64,000 nt of DNA, taken from contig NZ_CAKRDI010000003.1 in NCBI RefSeq assembly GCF_934309415.1, forward strand, positions 1-64,000. Reading direction: 5' to 3'. This stretch comes from an uncultured Mediterraneibacter sp. GTDB taxonomy: Bacteria > Bacillota > Clostridia > Lachnospirales > Lachnospiraceae. A model generated the notes under the pieces. It did no database searches, was not told the origin of the DNA, and saw only the letters and a program-made list of their open reading frames with translations. A program made the translations under genes and the position numbers. Positions 54,686-63,038 of this stretch are shown here, in pieces (within the stretch, counting starts at the first letter, position 1; each line of letters starts with the position of its first letter).

Positions 54686-56161
54686 ATGGCAGAAACAATA
54701 TGGAATGGAGCAGTGACCATTTTTGAATTTGTTATGGATCATCTGCTGATTATTAATGTGTTGCTTTCGCTGATCATAGTGTTCTTTGAACGGAGATCGC
54801 CGCAGGCAGTGTGGACCTGGCTGCTTCTGCTGTACTTTATACCGATCGTTGGATTTATTCTGTATCTTGTGATTGGTCAGGATTTTCATAAGAGCAGGAT
54901 GTTCAAGGCGAAAGAGATAGAAGGAGAGCTGAAATATGCAGTCCGAAAACAGGAAGAGACGATTTACCGAAGGCAGCTACGGCTTGCGAATCCGGAACTG
55001 AATCGTTTCCGGGATCTAATCCTGTATAATCTGGAAGCAGGTCAGGCAGTGTTAACGGATAATAATGATATTCGGATCTATACGGACGGAAAAGAAAAAT
55101 TCCATGCACTGATCGAGGAAATGAAGCAGGCAAAGAAATACATTCATCTGCAGTATTATATTATCCGTTCAGATGAACTCTGGCAGCAGATCGAACCGGT
55201 GTTGATTGCGAAAGCACATGAGGGTGTAGAAGTCAGAGTACTGTTTGACAGTATGGGATGCAGAACGATGCATAACCGTGACTGGGAACGGCTGGAGCGG
55301 GAAGGTGTACAGGTCGCTGAATTTTTCCCGGCTTTTTTGGGACAGCTGCAGTTACGAATGAATTATCGAAACCACAGAAAAATTGTGGTAATCGACGGCA
55401 GAATCGGATTTGTCGGTGGATTCAATGTGGGACGCGAATATTTGGGTCTGGATTCTAAATTTGGATACTGGAGAGATACACATCTGTGTATTGAAGGTGC
55501 TGCAGTGACATCTCTTGCAGTCCGTTTTGTACTGGACTGGAATTATGCGGCGAAGGAAAATCTGTTCCTGAGAGATTCCCTGTTTGAGCTTCCGCAGTAT
55601 GTAAGAGGCGGGCATGATCCGGTACAGATTATTTCCAGTGGGCCGGACTCTCAGACGAAGACAATTCACGACAATTATCTCCATCTGATACACAGTGCGA
55701 AAGATCATGTCTATATACAGACACCGTATTTTATACCGGATGATTCCATTCTTGATGCGCTTAAGATAGCCAGCAGAGCCGGAATTGATGTACGGATTAT
55801 GATTCCATGTAAACCGGATCATCCGTTTGTATACTGGGCAACTTATTCTTACATTGGAGATATGGTTGCAGCAGGAGCAAAATGTTATGTGTATAATAAT
55901 GGATTTTTGCATGCCAAGACATTGAGCGTAGATGGAATGGTAGCCTGTGTGGGTACTGCGAATATGGACATCCGTAGTTTCGGACTAAACTTTGAAGTGA
56001 ATGCAACTATTTACAGTGAACGGACGGTTCAGAAGCTGGAACGTGCGTTTGAGAATGACATGAATCAGTGTACGTATATAACAAGAAAGATTTATGAGGA
56101 GAGAAGCCTTGTAATCCGCATCAAAGAACAGTTTTCAAGACTGTTATCTCCACTTTTATAG
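54686..56161 (+). CDS. cls: Cardiolipin synthase
   Basis: 491 aa. Two N-terminal membrane segments (~13-60) anchor the protein. Two phospholipase-D HKD motifs follow: NHRKIVVIDGRIGFVGGFN (~229-247) and HAKTLSVDGMVACVGTANMD (~409-428). The enzyme joins two phosphatidylglycerols to cardiolipin. AAAAGGAG lies upstream of the ATG. Length is normal for bacterial Cls. Confidence 0.94.
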   Translation: MAETIWNGAVTIFEFVMDHLLIINVLLSLIIVFFERRSPQAVWTWLLLLYFIPIVGFILYLVIGQDFHKSRMFKAKEIEGELKYAVRKQEETIYRRQLRLANPELNRFRDLILYNLEAGQAVLTDNNDIRIYTDGKEKFHALIEEMKQAKKYIHLQYYIIRSDELWQQIEPVLIAKAHEGVEVRVLFDSMGCRTMHNRDWERLEREGVQVAEFFPAFLGQLQLRMNYRNHRKIVVIDGRIGFVGGFNVGREYLGLDSKFGYWRDTHLCIEGAAVTSLAVRFVLDWNYAAKENLFLRDSLFELPQYVRGGHDPVQIISSGPDSQTKTIHDNYLHLIHSAKDHVYIQTPYFIPDDSILDALKIASRAGIDVRIMIPCKPDHPFVYWATYSYIGDMVAAGAKCYVYNNGFLHAKTLSVDGMVACVGTANMDIRSFGLNFEVNATIYSERTVQKLERAFENDMNQCTYITRKIYEERSLVIRIKEQFSRLLSPLL

Positions 56162-56312
56162 AAAATTGTGGAAGAAAGTTAAAGAAATTGCAGATGCATT
56201 TCGCAATGGAAAGGGGCAGTAGTGGAGAAAACAGGAAGTGTTCCATGACTCAGAATCGAAGATGGGAAACTGTGATAAAAGCAGAAAATTATAAAAATTA
56301 AGGAGAACCAAA

Positions 56313-57422
56313 ATGAAGAAGAAATTATTAACTGGATTTTTGATAGCAGCAATGACACTGTCTCTTGCAGGCTGTGGCAGCAAGCTGTCAAACGATTATG
56401 TGACAGTGAACAAATATAAAGGATTAGAAGTTACTGAGGTCGCAACTACTGATGTGACAGATGATATGGTTGAAGCACAGATCAATAGTACTCTGGAAGC
56501 AGCAGCTACAGAGGAAGAAGTTACAGATCGTGCTGCAAAGAATGGAGACTGGGTAAATATTGATTATACAGGTTCCATTGACGGAACAGAATTTGACGGA
56601 GGTGCTGCGACAGGATATGATCTGGAACTGGGATCAGGTACTTTCCTTGCAGCAACAGATGATTACAAAGGATTTGAAGAACAGATCGAGGGACACAAAA
56701 AGGGAGAAGAATTTGACATTCAGGTTCAGTTCCCAGAAACTTACAGTAATAATACAGACCTTGCTGGAAAAGCAGCGGATTTTCATATTGTGTTGAACAA
56801 GATATATACAAAGACAACTCCGGAACTGACAGATGACTGGGTAAGTGAAAACAGTGAGACATCCAAAACAGTAGATGAATATAAAGCGGAGGTCAAAAAA
56901 CAGCTCGAAGACCAGTATAACTCCAATACAAACAGTCAGTTGAAGAGCGAAGTTCAGACTGCATTACTGGATCAGGTAGAAGTCAAATCTTATCCGGACG
57001 GTGCGGTAGATGATCAGGTTCAGCAGGCAAATGATTATTACACACAGATCGCCCAGATGTATGGAGTAGAGCTGAGTGACTTTATCACCACTTATCTGAA
57101 TACAACAGAGGATGATTTCAACGAGAAGATTGAAGAATCTGCAAAACAGGCAGTACAGCTTCAGCAGGCATTAGAACTGATCGCTGAGAAAGAAAAGCTG
57201 ACTCCGTCAGATAAGGAATACGAAGAGGGAATCAAAGAATATGCTGAAAAAGCAGGTACAGATGATGTGGATTCTTACATGGAAAGCGTAGGAGAAGATG
57301 TTCTGAAAGATGCGATTCTGCGTGACAAAGTTTTGGACTATCTTGTGGAGAAATGCGTACAGGTAGAACAGTCTGATACATCATCATCAGGAAGTTCAAC
57401 AACATCCAGTTCTTCAAAATAA
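56313..57422 (+). CDS. Trigger-factor-like peptidyl-prolyl isomerase lipoprotein
   Basis: 369 aa. Lipoprotein signal peptide (MKKKLLTGFLIAAMTLSLAG, Cys at 21). An FKBP-type domain (~75-170; NGDWVNIDYTGSIDGTEFDG, GYDLELGSGTFLA, GFEEQIEGHKKGEEF) is followed by a helical trigger-factor C-terminal domain (~180-350) and a Ser/Thr-rich tail. It lacks the ribosome-binding N-terminus of true trigger factor, so it should fold or hold secreted proteins at the outer face of the membrane. AAGGAG is the ribosome site. Likely monocistronic or with the epimerase gene 54 bases downstream. Confidence 0.83.
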   Translation: MKKKLLTGFLIAAMTLSLAGCGSKLSNDYVTVNKYKGLEVTEVATTDVTDDMVEAQINSTLEAAATEEEVTDRAAKNGDWVNIDYTGSIDGTEFDGGAATGYDLELGSGTFLAATDDYKGFEEQIEGHKKGEEFDIQVQFPETYSNNTDLAGKAADFHIVLNKIYTKTTPELTDDWVSENSETSKTVDEYKAEVKKQLEDQYNSNTNSQLKSEVQTALLDQVEVKSYPDGAVDDQVQQANDYYTQIAQMYGVELSDFITTYLNTTEDDFNEKIEESAKQAVQLQQALELIAEKEKLTPSDKEYEEGIKEYAEKAGTDDVDSYMESVGEDVLKDAILRDKVLDYLVEKCVQVEQSDTSSSGSSTTSSSSK

Positions 57423-57476
57423 AGAACGGATCGTAACAATAAATAAAGAACCAAATAAGTCAGGAGGAAGGAACGT

Positions 57477-58346
57477 ATGAAATTAGAAAATGAAATGCTC
57501 TGTGTGGAAATTGCGGAACATGGTGCAGAGATGACTCGCATTTTAAACAAGAAGACCGGAGAAGAAGTCCTTTGGGAGGCAGATGCAAAGTATTGGAAAC
57601 GTCATGCCCCGGTGCTTTTCCCGAATGTAGGAAAGACTTATAAGAATACGGTAAAGATTGATGGAGTCCAGTATCCGACTTCACAGCATGGATTTGCGAG
57701 AGACAGTGAATTTAAGTGCATTCATGCAGGAGCAAAAGAGGCAAAGTTCCTTCTGACTTCAACGGATGAGATGAAGGAAGTCTATCCGTATGATTTTGAA
57801 TTACTGATTACCTATACACTGGATAAAAATGTGATCAATGTAAAATGGGAAGTAAAGAATCCGTCGGATGAGACAATTTACTTTACGATCGGAGGACATC
57901 CTGCGTTCCGCTTTGGTAAATCGGAAGAGAAAAAGGAAGATTATATCCTCAGATTTCCGGGCAAAGAGAAGCTGGAATATATTCTGATCGATCCGGCAGA
58001 GGCGGCTGTAGATCCTGAAAAAGTATCGGAACTGCATCTGGAAAATGAATGCTGTCCGGTGACTGAGAAGCTGTTTGAGAAAGATGCCCTGATCTTTGAT
58101 CACGCACAGATTGAAGAGGTATGGCTGTGCAGAAAAGACGGAACACCATATGTAGGAATGAAAGCGGAAGGATTCCCGAACTTTGGCATCTGGTCCGTGA
58201 AGGATGCACCATTTGTGTGTCTGGAGCCATGGATGGGAAGATGCGATAATATTGGATTCAATCAGGAACTGTCTCAGAAGGAGAATGTAAACAGCGCAGC
58301 AGCCGGTGAGAAGTTTGAAAAAGAATATCAGATTATCATTGGATAA
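57477..58346 (+). CDS. Aldose 1-epimerase family protein (LacX-like)
   Basis: 289 aa beta-sandwich sugar mutarotase homologue. The conserved His in TSQHGFARDSEF (~67) and IGGHPAFRFG (~142), and Glu in VCLEPWMGRCD (~245), correspond to the GalM active-site region of the LacX/YeaD-like branch. The physiological sugar is unknown. CAGGAGGAAGG precedes the ATG. A terminator lies ~40 bases after the stop. Confidence 0.87.
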   Translation: MKLENEMLCVEIAEHGAEMTRILNKKTGEEVLWEADAKYWKRHAPVLFPNVGKTYKNTVKIDGVQYPTSQHGFARDSEFKCIHAGAKEAKFLLTSTDEMKEVYPYDFELLITYTLDKNVINVKWEVKNPSDETIYFTIGGHPAFRFGKSEEKKEDYILRFPGKEKLEYILIDPAEAAVDPEKVSELHLENECCPVTEKLFEKDALIFDHAQIEEVWLCRKDGTPYVGMKAEGFPNFGIWSVKDAPFVCLEPWMGRCDNIGFNQELSQKENVNSAAAGEKFEKEYQIIIG

Positions 58347-58385
58347 GAAAAATATAGAATTGTTTATTAGAGCGTGTTAAAGGGA

Positions 58386-58432
58386 GAACCCCCGGAGTGT
58401 AATGTAAAATTACATTTTGGTGGGTTCTTTTA
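58386..58432 (+). terminator. Terminator of the LacX-like gene
   Basis: GAACCC/GGGTTC outer stem, inner AATGTAA/TTACATT arm, then TTTTATAT. It sits inside a region bounded by family A-like ends. Confidence 0.75.
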
Positions 58433-58520
58433 TATATTAGGAAAGTGCTCTTCCCCAATATATAAAAACGCTCCGCGAGGGCGCACATTGTCTGTTAGAC
58501 AATGGCTTTGCGTTGCCCAC

Positions 58521-58561
58521 AACGTGCATCCTCCATGCCAATCAGCGGAGTGAACAGTAAC
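58521..58561 (-). repeat. Family B module, reverse and shortened
   Basis: On the minus strand GTTACTGTTCACTCCGCTGA then TTGGCATGGAGGATGCACGTT. The left arm of hairpin 1 is deleted relative to the copy at 61332. Confidence 0.7.
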
Positions 58562-58600
58562 AAACAAGCACTTTTCAGACATGTTTTTGGAAATTATGCC

Positions 58601-58629
58601 TTGACTTATATCGACCATCTATATATAAT
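58601..58629 (+). promoter_or_regulatory. Promoter of the padR-SEDS operon
   Basis: TTGACT (58601-58606), 17-base spacer, TATAAT (58624-58629). A near-consensus promoter, overlapped by the inverted repeat at 58607-58659. Confidence 0.88.
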
Positions 58630-58659
58630 AAGTTCAAAGATATATAGATGGTCGATATA
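58607..58659. promoter_or_regulatory. PadR operator: perfect 19-bp inverted repeat
   Basis: TATATCGACCATCTATATA (58607-58625) is perfectly repeated in inverse at 58641-58659, with a 15-base spacer. It covers the promoter spacer, the -10 and the transcription start, so PadR binding would shut off its own operon. Confidence 0.85.
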
Positions 58660-58672
58660 AGGAGGTAATCAA

Positions 58673-59008
58673 ATGGCAATTGACAGAAGTTTGGTTTCAG
58701 GAAGTACAACGATGTTGTTACTAAAGTTACTTTCAGAAAAAGATATGTATGGATACGAGATGATCGAGACGCTCCGGGAGCGTTCGCAGAATGTATTTGA
58801 ACTGAAGGCAGGAACGTTATATCCGCTGCTTCATGGAATGGAAGAGAAGAAATATCTGACAGTGTACGAGAAGGAGGTGAGCGGAAAGGTTCGAAAATAC
58901 TATAGTATTACGAAGTGCGGGAGGAAAATCCTGAATGAAAAACAGGAAGAGTGGAACACATATTCACAGGCTGTGACGAATGTGCTGAGTATAGGAGGTG
59001 CTGTATGA
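58673..59008 (+). CDS. PadR family transcriptional regulator
   Basis: 111 aa, the short PadR type with one winged helix (TMLLLKLLSEKDMYGYEMIE ~13-32, GTLYPLLHGMEEKKYLTVYE ~52-71, KYYSITKCGRKIL) and a C-terminal dimerisation helix. PadR proteins of this size often pair with HAAS-domain membrane proteins, as here. AAGGAGG precedes the ATG. The stop overlaps the next start (ATGA), which indicates translational coupling. It most likely represses its own operon through the inverted repeat at 58607-58659. Confidence 0.92.
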   Translation: MAIDRSLVSGSTTMLLLKLLSEKDMYGYEMIETLRERSQNVFELKAGTLYPLLHGMEEKKYLTVYEKEVSGKVRKYYSITKCGRKILNEKQEEWNTYSQAVTNVLSIGGAV

Positions 59009-60405
59009 GAACGGAAGAATATCTTCATATCCTGACAGATCAGGTTCGCTGCAAGATGGCAAGAGACGAGATACAAGATGAGATCCGTGGTCATATTGAA
59101 GATCAGACGGCAGCATATCTCAGTGAGGGAATGGAGCCGGATCAGGCGGAAGAAATGGCAGTGCACGAAATGGGAGATCCGGTGGAAGTGGGACAGGATA
59201 TGGATCGGATCCACAGACCGAAGATGGCATGGGGAATGATTGCACTCATCACGATTCTGAGCATTGCAGGTTATGTATTACGTCAGATCATGTATGCGAT
59301 TACAAGGAGTATTGAAAATAGTATGCCAGTGGATCTGTCGGCACCAGGTATTTCCAGTGGCTGGTACACGAGATTTGAATTACCGATGTTATTGCTTGGA
59401 TTGGCTCTCATGATTGGGATCTGTTATGTGGATTATACACGCATTGCAAAAAGAGCCAGAGAGTTAATGGTGGGATACCTGATCCTGATTCTACTGGGTA
59501 TTTCATTTTTGGGAGGCAGTGTAAACGGTGCAAGAAGATGGATCGTAGTCGGAGGTTTGTTCACGATGAATATTGTTAATTTATTGTGGCTGACAGTTCC
59601 TCTGTTTGCAGCTATTTTATATCGGTATCGCGGAGAGTCTTATAAAGCGCTGGGAAAAGGAATTTTATGGATGCTTGCTGTAGAATGGATCATACTTCAT
59701 TTCGGAGGAGACTTTGCATCGGCATATATATTGTTCCTGGTTTACAATACAGTAATCGTAGCAGCGGTGTATAAAGGATGGTTTCAGATCAGGAAAAAAT
59801 CGATACTGTTTGGAATTGGAGGCATAACATTACTCTCACCGATCTGGCTGACAGGATTTCTTCTGGTTGTTGGAAAAGCATATCAGAAAGATCGTATACT
59901 GGCATTTTTAGGCATGGGAGAGAACATCAGTTACCAGTTGGAGATTTGCAGAAAGATGCTGTCCGGAAGCTCTGCTTTCGATGGAAATCCTGAATTTAAT
60001 GAATTACTTACAATGGCTCCGTCAAGTTCTCATCTTCTGACCTGCGTGATTGCCAGTTACGGTATTCTTGCAGGTGTGCTGCTTGCGGTACTGCTTGTAG
60101 TTCTGTTCCTGAGATTTGCAAGAATCTCGCTTCAGCAGAGAAATCAGCTTGGTATGGTGATGGGGACAGGTTGTACTATGTTATTCCTGATCCAGGTGGT
60201 TGTTTTTATTGCAGAGAATACAGGAATCATCACTGGATTTGACACGTATTGTCCGTTTCTGGGAACTGGACGGTCAGGAATGCTTGCATCCTATATTCTT
60301 CTTGGAATTTTGCTGAGCATCTATCGTTATCAGAACACGGCTCCGGAACGAAAATTCCGATACGAAAAAGAACAGACACATTCTAGTACATCGTTTTCAA
60401 AATAA
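59005..60405 (+). CDS. HAAS-domain/SEDS (FtsW-RodA-like) fusion membrane protein
   Basis: 466 aa. Residues ~1-70 form a HAAS/permease-prefix helical domain (IQDEIRGHIEDQTAAYLSEG, then EMAVHEMGDPVEVGQDMDRI). About ten membrane segments follow, with SEDS features: GGSVNGARRWIVVGG, AYQKDRILAFLGMGE, YGILAGVLLA and, near the end, ITGFDTYCPFLGTGRSG. SEDS proteins polymerise glycan strands in the cell wall. The region aligned with the RodA motif HTDFIF reads SSSHLL, so the essential Asp appears to be replaced by Ser. It may be inactive or modified in function. AGGAGGT lies 5 bases before the ATG at 59005. Coupled to padR. No partner penicillin-binding protein is near. Confidence 0.78.
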   Translation: MRTEEYLHILTDQVRCKMARDEIQDEIRGHIEDQTAAYLSEGMEPDQAEEMAVHEMGDPVEVGQDMDRIHRPKMAWGMIALITILSIAGYVLRQIMYAITRSIENSMPVDLSAPGISSGWYTRFELPMLLLGLALMIGICYVDYTRIAKRARELMVGYLILILLGISFLGGSVNGARRWIVVGGLFTMNIVNLLWLTVPLFAAILYRYRGESYKALGKGILWMLAVEWIILHFGGDFASAYILFLVYNTVIVAAVYKGWFQIRKKSILFGIGGITLLSPIWLTGFLLVVGKAYQKDRILAFLGMGENISYQLEICRKMLSGSSAFDGNPEFNELLTMAPSSSHLLTCVIASYGILAGVLLAVLLVVLFLRFARISLQQRNQLGMVMGTGCTMLFLIQVVVFIAENTGIITGFDTYCPFLGTGRSGMLASYILLGILLSIYRYQNTAPERKFRYEKEQTHSSTSFSK

Positions 60406-60580
60406 CTGCCGCATACACTTGCCTGCGAATCCGATTGTTCAGTTGAAAAAGCCTCGACGTAGCCCGCTACGCCTACGTTTTTTCAGCTGAACACTCGAAT
60501 CCGCATTTTGCGTGAATGAGACAGTTATTTATGAAACGATGTACTAGTTAAAAAATAGGAAAAAAATAGAAAAATCAGCT

Positions 60581-60608
60581 TTGCACAAATCTGGGATTGT
60601 GCTATATT
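60581..60608 (+). promoter_or_regulatory. Promoter of glpP
   Basis: TTGCAC (60581-60586), 16-base spacer, TATATT (60603-60608). The transcript should start near 60615 and run into the leader terminator. Confidence 0.65.
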
Positions 60609-60630
60609 AAAGATAACAGAAAAATAAGCT

Positions 60631-60693
60631 GAGACGGGAGAGCGGATTGGAAATGGCTGAAAGACGCCAGGACTGATTGCGCTCTTTTTTTTC
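60631..60693 (+). promoter_or_regulatory. glpP leader with terminator, likely GlpP target
   Basis: GAGACGGGAGAGCG (60631-60644) is followed by a hairpin pairing AGAGCG (60639-60644) with CGCTCT (60680-60685), an inner TGGC/GCCA arm and eight T. GlpP is an antiterminator known to act on such leaders in response to glycerol 3-phosphate. Autoregulation is an inference from position. Confidence 0.65.
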
Positions 60694-60716
60694 ATATTAT
60701 ACAAGGGAGAAAATTT

Positions 60717-61286
60717 ATGAAGCAGGAATTTTATGATGCAATAGTGGATAATCCGGTTATTGCTGCTGTGAAGAGTGTGAGTGATCTGGAAACGTGTTGT
60801 TCCCTGGAAGAAATCAGAGTTGTATTTATTTTATTCGGGGATGTGTGTTCCATTGACGAAATTGTGAAGAAAGTAAAAGACGCCGGAAAAGTTGCAATGG
60901 TACATATGGATCTTGTAAATGGATTGAGTTCCAAGGAAATAGCAGTAGATTTTATAAAAAACCACACGCAGGCAGATGGAATTATCACAACAAAACAGAC
61001 CTTGATTAAAAGGGCGAAAGAACTGGATATGTATACGGTACTGAGATATTTTGTGCTGGATTCTATGGCATTGAAAAACATTCGTCAGCAGCAATATACA
61101 GTGCGGCCGAATCTGATCGAAGTGCTTCCGGGGGTTATGCCGAAAGTAATTGCTCAAATTTGTCAGTCTGTGAAAACACCTGTGATAGCAGGAGGTCTGA
61201 TCGTTGACAAAGAAGATGTAATGAATGCGCTTGATGCTGGAGCCATAGCCGTGTCTTCTACAAAGCATGAAGTATGGATGATGTAA
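60717..61286 (+). CDS. glpP: Glycerol-3-phosphate-responsive antiterminator
   Basis: 189 aa. GlpP is a TIM-barrel-like RNA-binding protein that, with glycerol 3-phosphate, prevents termination in glp leaders. Recognisable stretches are VIAAVKSVSDLE (~14-25), VFILFGDVCSIDEI (~38-51), AMVHMDLVNGLSSKE (~60-74), DGIITTKQTLIKRAKEL (~88-104) and IEVLPGVMPKVIAQI (~138-152). Ribosome site AAGGGAG. It is followed, after a family B repeat, by glpA on the same strand. Confidence 0.92.
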   Translation: MKQEFYDAIVDNPVIAAVKSVSDLETCCSLEEIRVVFILFGDVCSIDEIVKKVKDAGKVAMVHMDLVNGLSSKEIAVDFIKNHTQADGIITTKQTLIKRAKELDMYTVLRYFVLDSMALKNIRQQQYTVRPNLIEVLPGVMPKVIAQICQSVKTPVIAGGLIVDKEDVMNALDAGAIAVSSTKHEVWMM

Positions 61287-61331
61287 AAAGCAAGAATTCC
61301 GATGCACAATACTCAGTGAAGTGATTCATTT

Positions 61332-61474
61332 GTTACTGTTCACTCCCATGTCAATCACTCCGCTGATTGGCATGGAGGATGCACGTATTGTCTTGAATGT
61401 ATCTCGCCCATCGCCAAAGGCGATTCTAAATGGCGAGATACGTTACTGTTTGCAGGTTACCTGTGAACAGTAAC
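61332..61474 (+). repeat. Full family B three-hairpin repeat, copy 3
   Basis: 143 bases with ends GTTACTGTTCAC/GTGAACAGTAAC. Hairpin 1 CCATGTCAATCA/TGATTGGCATGG (one G-T pair), hairpin 2 TATCTCGCC/GGCGAGATA with inner ATCGCC/GGCGAT, hairpin 3 GTTACTGTTTGCAGGTTACC then TGTGAACAGTAAC. It sits between glpP and glpA. Confidence 0.88.
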
Positions 61475-61580
61475 ATTCACTTTGACATGAAAAAGGAATG
61501 AGAGTGTGTAATCGAGTTCAAGTGAAATAGTAAATGGAACTGCCGTTTAAATACATGGAAATAAAGAGGAGGATCAGAAA

Positions 61581-63038
61581 ATGTACGATGTAATCATTAT
61601 TGGTGCCGGTGTATCGGGCGCGGCAACAGCCAGAGAACTTGCCCGTTATGATTTGAAGATATGTGTAATAGAAAAAGAAGAGGATGTATGCTGTGGAACA
61701 TCGAAAGCAAACAGTGCGATTGTACATGCGGGATATGATGCGGCAGAAGGCTCTCTGATGGCAAAGCTGAATGTACGTGGCAACGAATTGATGGAACAGC
61801 TTTCGGAAGAACTGGATTTCCCATTTAAGAGAACAGGTTCTCTGGTTATCTGCCGCTCGGAAGAAGGAATTCCGGAACTGGAAAAACTCTATCGGAGAGG
61901 TGAAGCAAACGGAGTCAGAGGATTGAAAATTTTAAACAGGGAAGAAGTTCTTGCAATGGAACCGGGAATAACGGATGAGGTCTGTGCAGCTCTGTATGCC
62001 CCGACCGCAGGAATTGTATGTCCATTTCATCTGAATATAGCATTGGCGGAAAATGCAAGTGAAAACGGAGTAGAATTCAAATTTAACACAGAGGCGGAAA
62101 CAATCCGGAAATCAAAAGAAGGATGGAGTATCAAAACCAATCAAGGAGTACTGGAAACCAAGTGCATCGTAAATGCAGCGGGAGTATATGCCGATCATTT
62201 TCATAATATGGTGAGTGAAAAGAAGATTCATATTACGCCGAGAAAAGGAGAATATTGTCTGTTGGATAAAACAGCAGGGAATCTGGTTGGAAGAGTAATT
62301 TTTGCACTTCCGGATCAGTATGGCAAGGGAGTTCTTGTCACGCCGACGATTCATGGAAATCTTTTGATTGGTCCAACTGCAAATGATATCGAAGATAAAG
62401 AAGGAACCAATACAACAAGAGAAGGACTGGATGAAGTACTGAAAAAAGCCGGAATGAGCGTGAAACAGATTCCGGCCCGTCAGGTAATTACTTCCTTTGC
62501 AGGACTTCGCGCCCACGAGGACGGGCATGAATTTATCATTGAAGAAGTGGAAGGGGCAGAAGGCTTTATTGACTGTGCAGGAATTGAATCTCCGGGGCTG
62601 ACCAGTTGTCCGGCAATCGGAGAGATGACAGCGGAACTTGTATGCAGAAGATTAAAACCAGAGAAAAAGAAAGCGTTTAAAGCGGTCAGAAAAGGAATCC
62701 TGAATCCAGAGAAACTGAGCAGGGAAGAATATGCAGAACTGATCCGTCAGGAACCGGCTTATGGGAATATCATCTGTCGTTGTGAAAAGGTGACGGAGGG
62801 AGAAATCCTGGATGCCATTCACAGACCACTCGGGGCACGTTCGCTGGATGGAGTCAAGCGGAGAACACGTGCCGGAATGGGACGGTGTCAGGCAGGCTTC
62901 TGCTCTCCGAGGACAATGGAAATTCTTGCAAGAGAATGGGGAGTAAGTATGGAAGAGATTACAAAATCAGGGAAAGGTTCTGAGATCATTGTGGGAATCA
63001 ACAAAGACAGTTATGAGGGAGGTGAGCAGCATGAGTAA
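61581..63038 (+). CDS. glpA: Glycerol-3-phosphate dehydrogenase-type FAD oxidoreductase
   Basis: 485 aa. The FAD-binding Rossmann motif is IIGAGVSGAATARELA (~5-20), followed by the DAO-fold domain to ~360. A C-terminal BFD-like [2Fe-2S] domain has cysteines in CRCEKVTEGEI (~399-409) and CQAGFCSPR (~436-444). This architecture is shared by GlpA and the related LhgO-like dehydrogenases; linkage to glpP and to a second flavoprotein gene supports glycerol 3-phosphate oxidation to dihydroxyacetone phosphate. AGAGGAGG is the ribosome site. It overlaps the next gene by 8 bases. Confidence 0.88.
   Translation: MYDVIIIGAGVSGAATARELARYDLKICVIEKEEDVCCGTSKANSAIVHAGYDAAEGSLMAKLNVRGNELMEQLSEELDFPFKRTGSLVICRSEEGIPELEKLYRRGEANGVRGLKILNREEVLAMEPGITDEVCAALYAPTAGIVCPFHLNIALAENASENGVEFKFNTEAETIRKSKEGWSIKTNQGVLETKCIVNAAGVYADHFHNMVSEKKIHITPRKGEYCLLDKTAGNLVGRVIFALPDQYGKGVLVTPTIHGNLLIGPTANDIEDKEGTNTTREGLDEVLKKAGMSVKQIPARQVITSFAGLRAHEDGHEFIIEEVEGAEGFIDCAGIESPGLTSCPAIGEMTAELVCRRLKPEKKKAFKAVRKGILNPEKLSREEYAELIRQEPAYGNIICRCEKVTEGEILDAIHRPLGARSLDGVKRRTRAGMGRCQAGFCSPRTMEILAREWGVSMEEITKSGKGSEIIVGINKDSYEGGEQHE

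Larger units (their letters stand above)
58347..58672. other. Intergenic region upstream of padR
   Basis: 326 bases. A family A-like left end (58367-58382, AGAGCGTGTTAAAG), a terminator (58386-58432), a reversed family B module (58521-58561), a family A-like right end (58568-58583) and the padR promoter/operator (58601-58659). The two A ends suggest one composite element with the B fragment inside it. Confidence 0.7.
60406..60716. other. Intergenic region upstream of glpP
   Basis: 311 bases. 60436-60493 is a palindromic element: TGTTCAGTTGAAAAA pairs with TTTTTTCAGCTGAACA around CGTAGC-CC-GCTACG, the same core as in the family A element at 52187-52200. Then follow the glpP promoter (60581-60608) and leader terminator (60639-60693). 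Confidence 0.7.

Noticed and set aside
60436..60493. Palindrome before glpP as a simple terminator of the SEDS gene
   Set aside because: It shares the CGTAGC-CC-GCTACG core with the family A element and is flanked by direct GAATCCG repeats, so a repeat-element origin explains it better, although it may still stop transcription.
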